From assembly GCA_963816435.1 (NCBI GenBank), contig CAWFKS010000001.1:248001-312000 (forward strand): a stretch of 64,000 nucleotides of DNA. The letters run 5' to 3'. Below, one piece after another: positions 21,090-30,601 of the stretch. The DNA is from CAWFKS01 sp963816435 (lineage in GTDB: Bacteria; Pseudomonadota; Alphaproteobacteria; Rhizobiales; Rhizobiaceae). How positions within the stretch are numbered: the stretch's first letter is position 1; each line of letters begins with the position of its first letter. The translations under genes and the position numbers were made by a program. The notes under the pieces are model-generated. The model made no database searches. It was given only the letters and a program-made list of their open reading frames with translations, and was not told where the DNA came from.

Positions 21090-22058
21090 ATGCAATCAAT
21101 TCTTCGCCGTCGCCTCTCCCAGGCGCTCGTTGCGGCGGTGGCGCTAACCGCCGCCGCGGCCGCTCCGCTGGCCGCACAGGAAAACGACGCGAACGCCGTC
21201 AAGCCCGATACGGTGGTGGCGACGATCAACGGCGAGCCGATCACCCAGAGCGACGTGACGCTTGCCGAGAGCGATCTCGACCAGCAGTTCGCACAGATGC
21301 CGCCCGAGCAGAAGCGCGCCGCCGCGCTCTCGGCGCTGATCGAGATCCGCCTGATGGCCGACAAGGCCGTGGACGAGGGGATCGACCAGGATCCCGAGTT
21401 CAAGCAGCGCATGGAATTCCTGCGCCAGCGCGCGCTGCACAGCACCTATATCGAGAAGAAGATCGCGCCGTCGATCACCGACGAGCAGGTGCGCGCCCGC
21501 TACGACAAGGAGATCGCGGCGGCCCCGCCGACCAACGAGATCCACGCCCGCCACATCCTGGTCGACACCAAGGAGAAGGCCGAGGAGATCATCAAGAAGC
21601 TCGAAAACGGCGCCGATTTCGCAGAGCTCGCCAAGGAGAACTCGACCGACGGCGCTGCCTCGCAGGGCGGCGATCTCGGCTGGTTCGGGCCCGGCCGCAT
21701 GGTGCCGGAATTCGAGAAGGCGGCCTTCGCGCTGGACGTCGGCGACTTCACGCATGAGCCGGTGAAGACCGATTTCGGCTGGCACGTCATCAAGGTCGAC
21801 GACAAGCGCGCCCAGCAGCCGCCGGCATTCGACCAGGTGAAGTCGCAGATCCGTTCGCTGATGATGCGCGAGGCCTACTTCAAGCAGGTGAGCGACCTGC
21901 GCAAGGCGGCCGACGTCGAGATCAAGGACCCCGACCTGAAGAAGGCACTGTCCGAGGATGACGCTGCGGCGGCCGGCGACGCCAATGCCAGCGGCGACGC
22001 CAATGGGGCCGGCAACGGCGACGCGGGTGGCGACGAAGCGCCGCAGGCCGACAAGTAA
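21090..22058 (+). CDS. Periplasmic parvulin-type peptidylprolyl isomerase
   Basis: A 322-residue protein with a signal peptide (MQSILRRRLSQALVAAVALT..., cleavage near PLAAQ). A SurA/PrsA-like N-terminal helical domain starts at about residue 40 (VVATINGEPITQSDVTLAESD) and is followed by a parvulin domain: EIHARHILVDTKEKAEEIIKKL, LAKENSTDGAASQGGDLGWFG, MVPEFEKAAFAL, KTDFGWHVIKVDDKR. It catalyses proline isomerisation and chaperones exported proteins, fitting its position divergent from secA. The last 40 residues are Ala/Gly/Asp-rich low complexity. Confidence 0.92.
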   Translation: MQSILRRRLSQALVAAVALTAAAAAPLAAQENDANAVKPDTVVATINGEPITQSDVTLAESDLDQQFAQMPPEQKRAAALSALIEIRLMADKAVDEGIDQDPEFKQRMEFLRQRALHSTYIEKKIAPSITDEQVRARYDKEIAAAPPTNEIHARHILVDTKEKAEEIIKKLENGADFAELAKENSTDGAASQGGDLGWFGPGRMVPEFEKAAFALDVGDFTHEPVKTDFGWHVIKVDDKRAQQPPAFDQVKSQIRSLMMREAYFKQVSDLRKAADVEIKDPDLKKALSEDDAAAAGDANASGDANGAGNGDAGGDEAPQADK

Positions 22059-22139
22059 GATCGCGGGCCCAATCGAGCCGCCGCGCGGGCACTGCGCGGC
22101 GGTGGTCGACCGGCCGGCATGCCGACACCCGGAAACGCG

Positions 22140-22173
22140 CCACTTCCCCGACGAGGGGAGGTGGTGTTTTCTT
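22140..22173 (+). terminator. Rho-independent terminator after the parvulin gene
   Basis: CCACTTCCCC (22140-22149), loop GACGA, GGGGAGGTGG (22155-22164), then TGTTTTCTT. A 10-bp stem with one G-T wobble followed by a T-rich run. A second GC-only stem without a T tract lies just upstream at 22079-22103. Confidence 0.7.
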
Positions 22174-22271
22174 GTACGGTCGGCCCCGCGCAGGCAGGTC
22201 GGCCGCCGCGGGCGCGGCGCTCATGGCGGAACTGGAACGGGTGCCGGACTGACCGGTCTTGAGTGCATTTT

Positions 22272-24330
22272 ATGATCGCGACGCCGCGCACCCTGGACTA
22301 CCGGTCTGAAATCGACGGACTGCGGGCGGTCGCCGTCCTGGGGGGTGATCCTTTTCCACCTCGGCTTCGCGACATTCGGAGGAGGCTTCACCGGCGTCGA
22401 CGTGTTCTTCGTGATCAGCGGCTTCCTCATCACGTCGATCATCGAGCGGAAACTCGCCGCGAATACATTCTCCGTCGCCGGCTTTTACGGACGGCGCGCG
22501 CTGCGGCTGCTGCCGGCCCTGTTCGCCACCATTGCCGGCGCCAGCGTGTTCGCCGCCCTCATCCTTTCGCCGAACGATCTGGAGGCGTTTTCGAGATCGG
22601 CGATCTCGGCGGTCTTTTCCGTCTCTAATTTTCTCTTCTTGCACGAAGCCGGATATTTCGACGCGTCCAAATTCGCCAAGCCGCTGCTTCACACCTGGTC
22701 GCTCGGTGTCGAGGAGCAATTCTACCTTGTCTGGCCGGCACTGCTTGTCGTGAGTGGCTTCGCCCGCAGGCGATGGGTCAAGGTCGCGGTCCTGTCCGTG
22801 GTGGTCTTGCTGGGTTACGCGGCCTGCGTGCGGGCTATCGACGAGATTCCCGAAGCGGTTTTTTATCTTAGCCCGTTCAGGGCGTGGCAATTCGCCGCCG
22901 GAGGGTTGCTGTCGCTGCTCCTCTACCCGGCGTCCTTTCGGCAAATCAGGCGTCTGCCGGCCCAGCTTGAGATCGCTGCGACCGTGATTGGGCTGGCGGC
23001 GATCCTGTGCTCCTTCTTCATCCTTGGCGACGCCGCCTATCCGGGCCCGCAGGCGATGCTGCCCACGGCGGGTGCATTGCTCGTCATCCTCGGCAACGAC
23101 AATGCCGTCGCGCGCTGGCTTCTGGGCAATCCGGTCAGTCTTTATCTCGGGCGGATTTCCTATTCGCTCTACCTGGTCCACTGGCCCGCGATCGTCTTCG
23201 TCATGTATCTTCAGGGCGGAACGCTGTCGCCCTGGAAGACGGCAGGTGTTGCTGTGCTGACCCTGCTGCTGTCAGCTCTTAGCTACCGCTATGTCGAGCA
23301 ACCGTTTCGCGGCGGTCGAACCGGGGTCGGCGGCGTGCGTCGCGGCCCCGCCTTTATGGGGCTTGCCGCGCTGGCGCTGGTGGTGGTTGCGGTGAACGCC
23401 CACATCTGGGGCAACTCGGGCTGGAGTTGGCGGCTCGACGCCGCCGCGCGGAAGTTGGCCGAACAGGATGCCTTGCCAGTTGATTGTCCGAAGCGCCAGA
23501 TGGCGGTTTTCGGGAACGCGTGCCTCCTCGGCGATCCCACGAAATCCCCGACGATCGCACTGATCGGCGACAGCCATGCCGCCGCGCTGAGTGAGGGCTT
23601 GGGCGTCGTCCTGCGCAGGGAGCATCTCGCGGCGGTCGGAATCATCCGCCACGGCACGCTGCCTTTTCTGAATGTGCATACGATCGACGACGCAACGGTC
23701 CGCAAGACGAGCTTCGATGCGGTTCTCGCCACGGTCGCGGCCAGCGACATCCCGCTGGTGATCATCCACGCGCGCTTTGCTCTCCATTGGCTGACGGACC
23801 GGCCAGCGAACGAACCCCGGCGCCGGAAATTCGTCGGCTACCTGAACGACGTCCCGGCAGACGTCGAGGCGTCGCAGAAGAACTTTCGCGCCGGCCTGAA
23901 CGACACGCTCGCGCTGTTCCGGAACGCAGGCAAGAAAGTCCTTCTGGTGGGAGCATTGCCGCATCAGGGCGTTGACCTGAAAACCTGCGTCACGAGACCC
24001 GCGATCCTCATCTCGAAAGCCCGGCTTCTGGAGACCTGCGGCGGCTACGACCGGCAAACCGCCTTAGCCAGGGCCGAGGCGGTGAACAGGGTGCTCGCCA
24101 AGGAGGCCAGAGAGTTCGGCGCGGAATTCTTCGATCCCGCCGTGATGCTGTGTCCGCAAGGACGCCCGACATGTACCCGCTCGATCAACGGCAAGCTGGC
24201 CTACCGCGACGACGATCACCTGAGCAGCGTCGGCGCCGAGGCGCTGGCGGAGGCGGTCTGGCCGCAAATCAGAAACCAAAGTGCCGTCTTCCGGGCTACG
24301 GCCGAACCGCCTCGCGACGGGAAGGATTAG
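22272..24330 (+). CDS. OafA-type acyltransferase with SGNH domain, frameshifted
   Basis: ATG 22272 starts MIATPRTLDYRSEIDGLRAVAVLG, the acyltransferase-3 signature. One extra G in the six-G run 22340-22345 breaks the frame; removing it joins directly to VILFHLGFATFGGGFTGVDVFFVISGFLI. The N-terminal half has about ten membrane helices (e.g. WSLGVEEQFYLVWPALLV, YSLYLVHWPAIV, LSYRYVEQPFR). The C-terminal domain is periplasmic SGNH: GDSH in IALIGDSHAAAL and the catalytic D-x-x-H in YRDDDHLSSVGAEAL. Such proteins O-acetylate LPS O-antigen or other surface glycans. Length, about 685 residues, matches the fused family. Confidence 0.85.
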
Positions 24331-24450
24331 CCGCGCAATTCCCAGACGAGCGCACTCGATGCCCACGGACATCCACCGCTGCGCCTTGCGTTGACGGGCG
24401 TTCTCGGGCAAACGGGGCGCCACCCCAGCCTGCCGCCAGAAGCAAACCAG

Positions 24451-25692
24451 ATGTCGACTTCCGTCTCGCCGCTCGCGCCGAAATCCTATCCGAAGATGCC
24501 GGAGGTGCCCGGCGTCAGGATCGCCACGGCCGAGGCGGGGATCAAATACAAGAACCGCACCGATCTGCTCGTGATGACGTTCGACGAGGGCACGGCGGCC
24601 GCCGGCGTGTTCACCCGCTCGAAATGCCCTTCGGCACCGGTCGATTTCTGCCGGCAGAACCTGCCCGGGGGTGCCGCGCGCATCCTGGTGGTGAACTCGG
24701 GCAACGCCAACGCCTTCACCGGCAAGCGCGGGCGCGAGGCGACCGCACTCACCGGCAAGGCTGCCGCCGCTGCCGCCGGCTGCACGCCGGCAGAGGTGTT
24801 CCTGGCCTCGACGGGCGTCATCGGCGAGCCGCTGGCGGCCGAAAAATTCGCGCCGCTGCTCGCCGGCCTCGCCGCAGAAGCACGGGCCGACCGCTGGCAA
24901 GACGCCGCGCGCGCCATCATGACCACCGACACCTATCCGAAGGTCGCCACCGCGACGGCGCGGCTCGGCGATACCGAGGTGGTCATCAACGGCATCGCCA
25001 AGGGTGCGGGCATGATCGCGCCCGACATGGCGACCATGCTGTCCTACGTCGCCACCGACGCGCCGATCGAAGCCCCGGTGCTGCAGGCGCTGCTGTCGAA
25101 GGGCGTGGGCGGGAGCTTCAATGCGATCACCGTCGACAGCGACACCTCGACCAGCGACACGCTGATGGTGTTCGCCACCGGTCGCGCGGCCGAGCGTGGC
25201 GCGCCGCGGATCACCGATCCCGCCGACCCGCGGCTGGCGCAGTTCAAGCGGGCGCTCAACCGCATCCTGAAGTCGCTGGCGCTGCAGATCGTGCGCGACG
25301 GCGAGGGCGCGCGCAAGGAGATCGAGATCTCCGTCACCGGCGCGAAGTCGGCGCGCTCGGCGAAGCGGATCGCCCTGTCGATCGCCAATTCGCCGCTGGT
25401 CAAGACCGCCGTGGCCGGCGAGGACGCCAACTGGGGCCGCGTGGTGATGGCCGTCGGCAAGGCCGGCGAGCCCGCCGAACGCGACCGCCTGGCGATCTGG
25501 TTCGGCGACATCAGGGTGGCCCACGAGGGCGAGCGCGACCCCGACTATTCCGAAGAGGCGGCGTCGCACTACATGGAAGGCGAGCGCATCGCCATTCGCG
25601 TCGATCTCGGCATCGGCCGCGGCAAGGCGACGGTGTGGACCTGCGACCTGACCAAGGAATACGTCGCCATCAACGGCGACTACCGGAGCTGA
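24451..25692 (+). CDS. argJ: Bifunctional ornithine/glutamate N-acetyltransferase
   Basis: A 413-residue ArgJ. The precursor self-cleaves between A194 and T195 in PDMATML to expose the catalytic threonine. Other landmarks: VLVVNSGNANAFTG-like LVVNSGNANAFTGKRG, FLASTGVIGEPL, GIAKGAGMIAP, NAITVDSDTSTSDTL, and the C-terminal GEDANWGRVVMAVGKAGE. It transfers acetyl from N-acetylornithine to glutamate in the cyclic arginine pathway and may also use acetyl-CoA. It is the first gene of argJ-GNAT-mutT; its TGA overlaps the next ATG (TGATG). The parvulin gene is commonly its neighbour in rhizobia; here the acyltransferase gene lies between them. Confidence 0.96.
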   Translation: MSTSVSPLAPKSYPKMPEVPGVRIATAEAGIKYKNRTDLLVMTFDEGTAAAGVFTRSKCPSAPVDFCRQNLPGGAARILVVNSGNANAFTGKRGREATALTGKAAAAAAGCTPAEVFLASTGVIGEPLAAEKFAPLLAGLAAEARADRWQDAARAIMTTDTYPKVATATARLGDTEVVINGIAKGAGMIAPDMATMLSYVATDAPIEAPVLQALLSKGVGGSFNAITVDSDTSTSDTLMVFATGRAAERGAPRITDPADPRLAQFKRALNRILKSLALQIVRDGEGARKEIEISVTGAKSARSAKRIALSIANSPLVKTAVAGEDANWGRVVMAVGKAGEPAERDRLAIWFGDIRVAHEGERDPDYSEEAASHYMEGERIAIRVDLGIGRGKATVWTCDLTKEYVAINGDYRS

Positions 25693-26480
25693 TGAGCGAG
25701 TTGACCTCGATCGCCGAACTCGGCCTCGTCCGCCGCTTCGAGGCGGCGGGGTTTCGCGCCTGGCCGGCAGCCTCGGTGCACTATGACGGCGCCTGGGTGA
25801 TCCGGCTGACCGCCGGCCAGGACGCCAAGCGGCTCAACTCGGTCAACCCGCTCGATCCGGCCGACTGCACCAACATGGAAGAGCGGATCCGGCGCGCCGC
25901 GCGGCGCTTCGAGGCCTATGGGCGGCCGCTGGTGTTCCGGATGTCGCCGCTCGCCGGGGCGAAGCTGTCGGCGCATCTCGACGAGAAGAACTGGGACCGC
26001 TTTTCGGAATCGCTCGTCATGCGCATGGCGCTGAGCGAGGAGGCGGTCGGCGGCGCCATGCACCAGATCCCGATGCGCGATCTCGGCCGCTTCGTGGCGG
26101 CGGCACTGACCGTGCACGATCTCGACGCCTCGCGCCGGCCGGGCCTGACGGAAGTCATCAGCTCGATCGAGCCCGAGGCGGGCCTGTTCGTGCTGGAGGA
26201 CGAGGGCAAGCCGGTGACGACGGCGATCTGCGTTCATGACGGCGACCTCGCCGGGCTGTTCGAGATCGCCACGCTCGCCGGCGAGCGCGGCAAGGGCCAT
26301 GCGCGGCGGCTGGTCTGCTCGGCGCTGAAATGGGCGGCGGGGCGCGGCGCCAAGCAGGCCTGGCTGCAGGTCGAGGCCGACAACAGCGCCGCCATCGCGC
26401 TGTACGAATCCCTCGGGTTCCGCGAGGTCTACCGTTACCACTACCGTCGTCCGCCGAAGGATCATGACGAGCGGTCCTGA
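25692..26480 (+). CDS. GNAT family N-acetyltransferase
   Basis: A 262-residue protein with a C-terminal GNAT fold: LFVLEDEGKPVTTAICVHDGDLAGLFEIATLAGERGKGHARRLVCSALKWA contains the acetyl-CoA-binding R/Q-G-x-G-x-A-like loop (ERGKGHA), followed by AWLQVEADNSAAIALYESLGFREVYRYHYR. The N-terminal half is a divergent GNAT-like domain, so it may be a tandem-GNAT protein. Substrate unknown. Coupled by overlap to argJ upstream and mutT downstream (17 bases), an arrangement recalled from other rhizobia, suggesting a link to arginine or damaged-metabolite handling. Confidence 0.85.
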   Translation: MSELTSIAELGLVRRFEAAGFRAWPAASVHYDGAWVIRLTAGQDAKRLNSVNPLDPADCTNMEERIRRAARRFEAYGRPLVFRMSPLAGAKLSAHLDEKNWDRFSESLVMRMALSEEAVGGAMHQIPMRDLGRFVAAALTVHDLDASRRPGLTEVISSIEPEAGLFVLEDEGKPVTTAICVHDGDLAGLFEIATLAGERGKGHARRLVCSALKWAAGRGAKQAWLQVEADNSAAIALYESLGFREVYRYHYRRPPKDHDERS

Positions 26481-26898
26481 GGCGGCGCAGGCCGCCGCCA
26501 AGAAGCTGTTGCTGGTCGTCGCCTGCGCGCTGGTGGACACCGACGGGCGGGTGCTCATCGCGCAACGGCCCGAGGGCAAGCAGCTGGCCGGCCTGTGGGA
26601 GTTTCCCGGCGGCAAGGTCGAGGCGGGCGAAAGCCCGGAGCAGGCCGTGGTGCGCGAACTCGGCGAGGAACTGGGCATCGAGACCAAGACCGCATGTCTC
26701 GCGCCGCTGACCTTCGCCAGCCACGCCTACGAGGATTTCCACCTGCTGATGCCGCTCTACGTCTGCCGCCGCTTCTGGGGAACGCCGGTGGCGCACGAGC
26801 ACGCCGCGCTGAAATGGGTGCGGCCCACCAGGCTGCGCGAGTTTCCGATGCCGCCGGCCGACGAGCCGCTGATCGCGCATCTGGTCGATCTTCTCTGA
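26464..26898 (+). CDS. mutT: Nudix hydrolase MutT (8-oxo-dGTP diphosphatase)
   Basis: A 144-residue Nudix protein. The Nudix box G-x5-E-x7-R-E-x2-E-E-x-G-I is complete in GGKVEAGESPEQAVVRELGEELGI. The N-terminus KKLLLVVACALVDTDGRVLIAQRP and WEFPGG are typical of MutT, which removes 8-oxo-dGTP from the nucleotide pool to prevent A:T to C:G changes. The start overlaps the GNAT gene by 17 bases. Other Nudix substrates cannot be excluded. Confidence 0.9.
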   Translation: MTSGPEAAQAAAKKLLLVVACALVDTDGRVLIAQRPEGKQLAGLWEFPGGKVEAGESPEQAVVRELGEELGIETKTACLAPLTFASHAYEDFHLLMPLYVCRRFWGTPVAHEHAALKWVRPTRLREFPMPPADEPLIAHLVDLL

Positions 26899-27001
26899 GT
26901 GTCCGGGACAGGCCGATCCGTTACGGTTAATCATTCGTTCAGCCCGCCATGCCAAATTGACGCAAATTGCGCCGAGGCGGGGGCCGACATGGAACTGGAC
27001 A

Positions 27002-27301
27002 ATGACTGGGGCGAAGATTCGCGATCCTCGCGGCATGCTGTTTCGCGGCGGCACCGGCTCATTCCGCATGGCGCTGCTGTTCTGCTCGGCGGCGGTCGGG
27101 CTGGCACTGCTGATCACGCCGTTTGCCGAGCGCCAGCTTCGCAGCGCGCAGCTTTCGGACGGGGTAGGGCTCGACCAGATGTCCACCGGATCGGTGCAGC
27201 GGACCGGGCGCTACACCATCCACCGCAGCGTGCTGCAGGAGACGCCGAACTCGGTCTGCATCATCTACCGCAACGGCGGGAAATCGGGCGACTGCCGCTG
27301 A
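27002..27301 (+). CDS. Small membrane protein, unknown
   Basis: About 99 residues from ATG 27002 (MTGAKIRDPRGMLFRGG...). One hydrophobic segment, FRMALLFCSAAVGLALLITPFA, anchors it; the remainder contains SVCIIYRNGGKSGDCR at the C-terminus with two Cys that could pair in the periplasm. No family was recognised. It sits just ahead of the Flp pilin gene on the same strand, 83 bases away, and may be part of pilus or envelope biology by position only. A longer start at 26957 is possible. Confidence 0.55.
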   Translation: MTGAKIRDPRGMLFRGGTGSFRMALLFCSAAVGLALLITPFAERQLRSAQLSDGVGLDQMSTGSVQRTGRYTIHRSVLQETPNSVCIIYRNGGKSGDCR

Positions 27302-27384
27302 ACGCGGCGGAAGCGTCGCTGACCGTTAACCTTTCCTAAGAGGATTGGCGCGACACAAGGCCACACAGGTCAGCGGGAAAAACC

Positions 27385-27591
27385 ATGTTGCTGAAGAGAT
27401 TCCTTGCCGACGAAAGAGGCGCCACCGCGGTCGAATACGGTCTGATCGTCGGCGTGCTTTCACTTGCCATCGTCGGCGGTTTCGCGACCGTATCGAACTC
27501 GTTGCAGGCTCAGTGGATCAGCCTGGCCAACTATTTCGACGGCACGACCCGATCCACTCCAGACAGTTCAGACGGAAAACCGTCAGCCTGA
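27385..27591 (+). CDS. Flp/Fap type IVb pilin
   Basis: A 68-residue pilin: MLLKRFLADERGATAVEYGLIVGVLSLAIVGGF shows the short basic leader, the processing region RGATAVEYGLI with Glu at +5 and Tyr at +6, and a single hydrophobic helix. The mature subunit would be processed by a prepilin peptidase (CpaA/TadV) and assembled by Tad machinery, which is absent from this window. The Ser/Thr/Asp-rich tail (about 20 residues) overlaps, on the opposite strand, the 3' end of the methyltransferase gene by 61 bases. Confidence 0.9.
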   Translation: MLLKRFLADERGATAVEYGLIVGVLSLAIVGGFATVSNSLQAQWISLANYFDGTTRSTPDSSDGKPSA

Positions 27592-28488
27592 TCGCGCAGC
27601 TCGTCCTGGTCCGGACTTTCGTCCGGATTGGCCAGCGCGCTCGCCAGCGACACTTTTCCGCTTCCCGGCCTGAGCGGCTGCTGCTGGGATTCGTGCGGCG
27701 CCCAGCCCGACATCCAGACGATCGAGAACGTGGCGCGAACCCTGCCGTCGGGGTCGGCGTGGCGCTCGGCGTAGATTTCGGCCGCGCGCAGGAAGAGCGC
27801 CTTGGTCGCCGGGCGGCGGGTGCGGCCGGTGAGGGCGTTGGTGGCGCCCATGGCGCGCAGGTCGCGCATCAGTGCGAACATGTCGTCGTAGCGCACCGTC
27901 AGCGGCTCGATGTCGGTGACGGGAAGGGCGAAGCCGGCGCGCTGCAGCAGGCCGCCGACATCGCGGACGTCGGCGAAGGGGATGACGCGCGGGCTGGCCC
28001 CGCCGTGAAGCTCGACCTCCGCGACCAGCAGACTGTCGCGCAGCTCGGCCAGCGTGCCGTGACCGGCCATGGCGCCGATGAACAGGCCGTCGGGCTTCAG
28101 CGCGCGGCGGATCTGGACGAGCATGCCCGGGACGTCGTTGACCTCCTGCAGCGAAAGCAGCGACACCGCGAGGTCGAGGCTGCCGGGTTCGAGCGGCAGC
28201 GCGTCGCCATGGGCGGCCACGAGACCGTCCTCGCCGCCCAGGAAAGCCGCGATCGGGCTCGACGCGCAGGACGCTATCGACCTTGCCGCCGGCTGCGAGC
28301 GCGTCGCGCACGTCGCCGGTCAGCGAGGCGATGGCGGCCGCCTGCGGGAAGCGGCGCTCGACGGTCGCCAGCCGCTCGGCGAGGTCGGCGGCGAGATGGC
28401 GCATCAGGAACGCGCCGTCCTCCCCGCCGGTGCGCAGGGCACGCAGGCGGCGGCGTTCGACAAGGCCGGTGTCGATGATCTCTTCCAT
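27531..28488 (-). CDS. SAM methyltransferase (NDUFAF5/BioC-like), frameshifted
   Basis: From ATG 28488: MEEIIDTGLVERRRLRALR, then ADLAERLATVERRFPQAAAI. A single extra base in the GGG run 28255-28257 (CCC on the coding strand) breaks the frame; without it the protein continues PIAAFLGGEDGLVAAHGD and LDLAVSLLSLQEVNDVPGMLVQIRRALKPDGLF, the methyltransferase core with motif-post I, then a substrate domain (MRDLRAMGATNALTGRTRRP). The layout matches the BioC/NDUFAF5-like methyltransferases of alphaproteobacteria, about 300 residues; the N-terminal SAM loop is weak. It is divergent from comF. A start at 28548 is possible. No function beyond methyl transfer is proposed. Confidence 0.78.
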
Positions 28489-28595
28489 TCTTCTTCCGAT
28501 CGTCTTCGGTCGTTGTCCGGCGCTCGCGGCTTGCGCGGGCGCGGCCATGCAGCGAATATCAGGGAGAATATGGGGAACGAAAGGCGCAAGGTCCC

Positions 28596-29351
28596 GTGAA
28601 CCGTCTCCTCGCAGCCAACGGCGTCGTCGCGAAGGTGGGCGCGTGGCAGGCGGCGCTGCTGTTTCCGCCGGTCTGCGCCGGTTGCCGCCGCATCGTCAGC
28701 GAGCCGGGCACGCTTTGCGCCCGCTGCTGGCCGGAGCTGCGCTTCCTGGAGCGACCGTGGTGCGAGGTTATGGGGACGCCTTTTTCGCACGAGATGGGCG
28801 AGGGGATGCTGTCGGCCGCGGCGATCGCCAACCCGCCGCCGTTCGACCGGGCGCGCTCGGCCGTCTCCTATGACGGCGTGGCGCGGCGCATGGTGCAGGG
28901 CCTGAAATATCGCGACCGCACCGATCTCGCGCCATGGATGGCCGGCTGGATGCTGCGCGCCGGCCATGAGTTGATCGGCGACTGCGACCTCGTCGTGCCG
29001 GTGCCGCTGCACCGGCGGCGCTTCCTGCGCCGGCGCTTCAACCAGTCGGCCGAGCTGGCGCGAACGATCGCGGAGCGGGCGGGACTGCCGTTCGAGCCGG
29101 GGGCGGTGAGGCGTGTCAGGCCGACACGCCGCCAGGTCGGGCTCGCCAGAACCGAGCGCGAGGCCAACGTGCGTGGCGCCTTCCGCGTGCCGGACGAGGC
29201 GGAGATCCTTGTCGGCGGCCGGCGGGTGCTTCTCATCGACGACGTGTTCACCACCGGCGCGACGGCTGCCGCGGTTGCGCGTGTGCTGAAGCGCAAGGGG
29301 GCGAGCGGCGTCGACGTTCTCACCTTCGCCAGGGCCATCCCCGAGGGCTGA
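28596..29351 (+). CDS. ComF family phosphoribosyltransferase-like protein
   Basis: A 251-residue protein from GTG 28596. Zinc-binding-type CxxC pairs lie at the N-terminus (PPVCAGCRRIVSEPGTLCARCWPEL). DLVVPVPLHRRRFLRRRFNQSAELAR is the ComF signature, and VLLIDDVFTTGATAAAVARVL is the PRPP-binding loop of type I phosphoribosyltransferases. In naturally competent bacteria ComFC supports DNA uptake; in rhizobia the role is unproven. It is divergent from the methyltransferase gene and followed by grxC. Confidence 0.9.
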   Translation: MNRLLAANGVVAKVGAWQAALLFPPVCAGCRRIVSEPGTLCARCWPELRFLERPWCEVMGTPFSHEMGEGMLSAAAIANPPPFDRARSAVSYDGVARRMVQGLKYRDRTDLAPWMAGWMLRAGHELIGDCDLVVPVPLHRRRFLRRRFNQSAELARTIAERAGLPFEPGAVRRVRPTRRQVGLARTEREANVRGAFRVPDEAEILVGGRRVLLIDDVFTTGATAAAVARVLKRKGASGVDVLTFARAIPEG

Positions 29352-29450
29352 GCCGTGGCGGCAATGCGGGGCAGCGATGCCAGACGGGGGCTTCCTGCCC
29401 GTGCGGCGTCTGCCTATATAGGAACGGACGATAAAATTCCGGGAAACGCG

Positions 29451-29714
29451 ATGAAACCCGTCACCATCTACACGCGCAAGATGTGCGGCTATTGCTCGGC
29501 GGCCAAGCGGCTGCTCGAGAAGAAGGGCGTGGACTACACCGAACACGACGCGACGTTCTCGCCGGACCTGAGGCAGGAGATGATCCAGAAGGCCCATGGC
29601 CGCTCGACGTTTCCGCAGATCTTCATCGGCGACACGCATGTCGGCGGGTCGGACGAGCTGCACGCGCTGGAAGCGCGCGGCGCGCTCGACAACATGCTGG
29701 CCGACGGCGCCTGA
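29451..29714 (+). CDS. grxC: Glutaredoxin 3
   Basis: An 87-residue glutaredoxin: TIYTRKMCGYCSAAKRLLEKKGV gives the dithiol C-G-Y-C active site; GRSTFPQIFIGDTHVGGSDELHAL gives the cis-Pro TFPQIF motif and the glutathione-binding G-G-x-D. It reduces protein disulfides and mixed glutathione disulfides in the cytoplasm. ATG 29451 is chosen because it gives the standard length. It starts a tight run grxC - Nit-type amidase - DUF1178, often seen together in alphaproteobacteria. Confidence 0.94.
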   Translation: MKPVTIYTRKMCGYCSAAKRLLEKKGVDYTEHDATFSPDLRQEMIQKAHGRSTFPQIFIGDTHVGGSDELHALEARGALDNMLADGA

Positions 29715-29740
29715 GACGAAACCGGGACGGGAGCAGGCAG

Positions 29741-30601
29741 ATGACGCAGATCAGGGTCGCGGCGTTGCAGATGCGCTCGACGATGGATCCCGACGCCAAC
29801 ATGGCAGCGTTCGAGGAGATGGTTCGCGAGGCAGCCGGGCGCGGTGCGCAATACGTACAGTCGCCGGAGATGACCGGCATGCTGGTGCGCGACCGCAAGC
29901 GGCTCTATGAGCTGATCAAGCCGGGCGACGCCGATCCGCTCGCGGCGACCGCCGGCAGACTCGCCGGCGAACTCGGCATTCACGTCCATCTCGGCTCGAC
30001 GGCGATCGCGCGCGGCGACGGCAAGGTCGCCAACCGGTCCTTCCTGTTCGCGCCCGACGGACGGCTGGTGACCACCTACGACAAGATCCACATGTTCGAC
30101 GTCGATCTCGACAACGGCGAGAGCTGGCGGGAATCGGCGACCTACGAGCCGGGCCGCGAAACCGTGGTGGCGGAGCTCGAATTCGGGCGGGTCGGCATGT
30201 CCGTCTGCTACGACGTCCGCTTCCCGCAGCTCTACCGGGCGCAGGCGATGGCAGGCGCGGAGATGCTGACCGTGCCGGCCGCGTTCACGCGCCAGACCGG
30301 CAAGGCGCACTGGCACGTGCTGCTGCGGGCGCGGGCGATCGAGAACGGCGCCTTCGTGGTGGCGGCCGCGCAGGGCGGCGACCACGAGGACGGGCGCGAG
30401 ACGTTCGGCCATTCACTGGTGATCGATCCGTGGGGCCGCATCGTCGCGGAAGCCGACGGCGAGGAACCCGGGATCATCGTGGCCGACATCGACCTTGCGG
30501 CTTCCGCCGACGCACGGCGCAAGGTGCCGAATCTCAAGAATGCCCGCGAATTCTCCGTGCGCCTCGCGGACGAGGGCGGCGAGCAGCGCAAGGCCTCATG
30601 A
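29741..30601 (+). CDS. Nit1/Nit2-type carbon-nitrogen hydrolase
   Basis: A 286-residue nitrilase-superfamily amidase with the Glu-Lys-Cys triad: E in VQSPEMTG, K in TTYDKIHMFDVD, C in GMSVCYDVRFPQLYR. The motifs match Nit1-type deaminated-glutathione amidases rather than nitrilases. This fits the adjacent grxC: repair of a transaminase by-product of glutathione. Substrate assignment is by family and context only. The 3' end overlaps the DUF1178 ATG (ATGA). Confidence 0.9.
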   Translation: MTQIRVAALQMRSTMDPDANMAAFEEMVREAAGRGAQYVQSPEMTGMLVRDRKRLYELIKPGDADPLAATAGRLAGELGIHVHLGSTAIARGDGKVANRSFLFAPDGRLVTTYDKIHMFDVDLDNGESWRESATYEPGRETVVAELEFGRVGMSVCYDVRFPQLYRAQAMAGAEMLTVPAAFTRQTGKAHWHVLLRARAIENGAFVVAAAQGGDHEDGRETFGHSLVIDPWGRIVAEADGEEPGIIVADIDLAASADARRKVPNLKNAREFSVRLADEGGEQRKAS

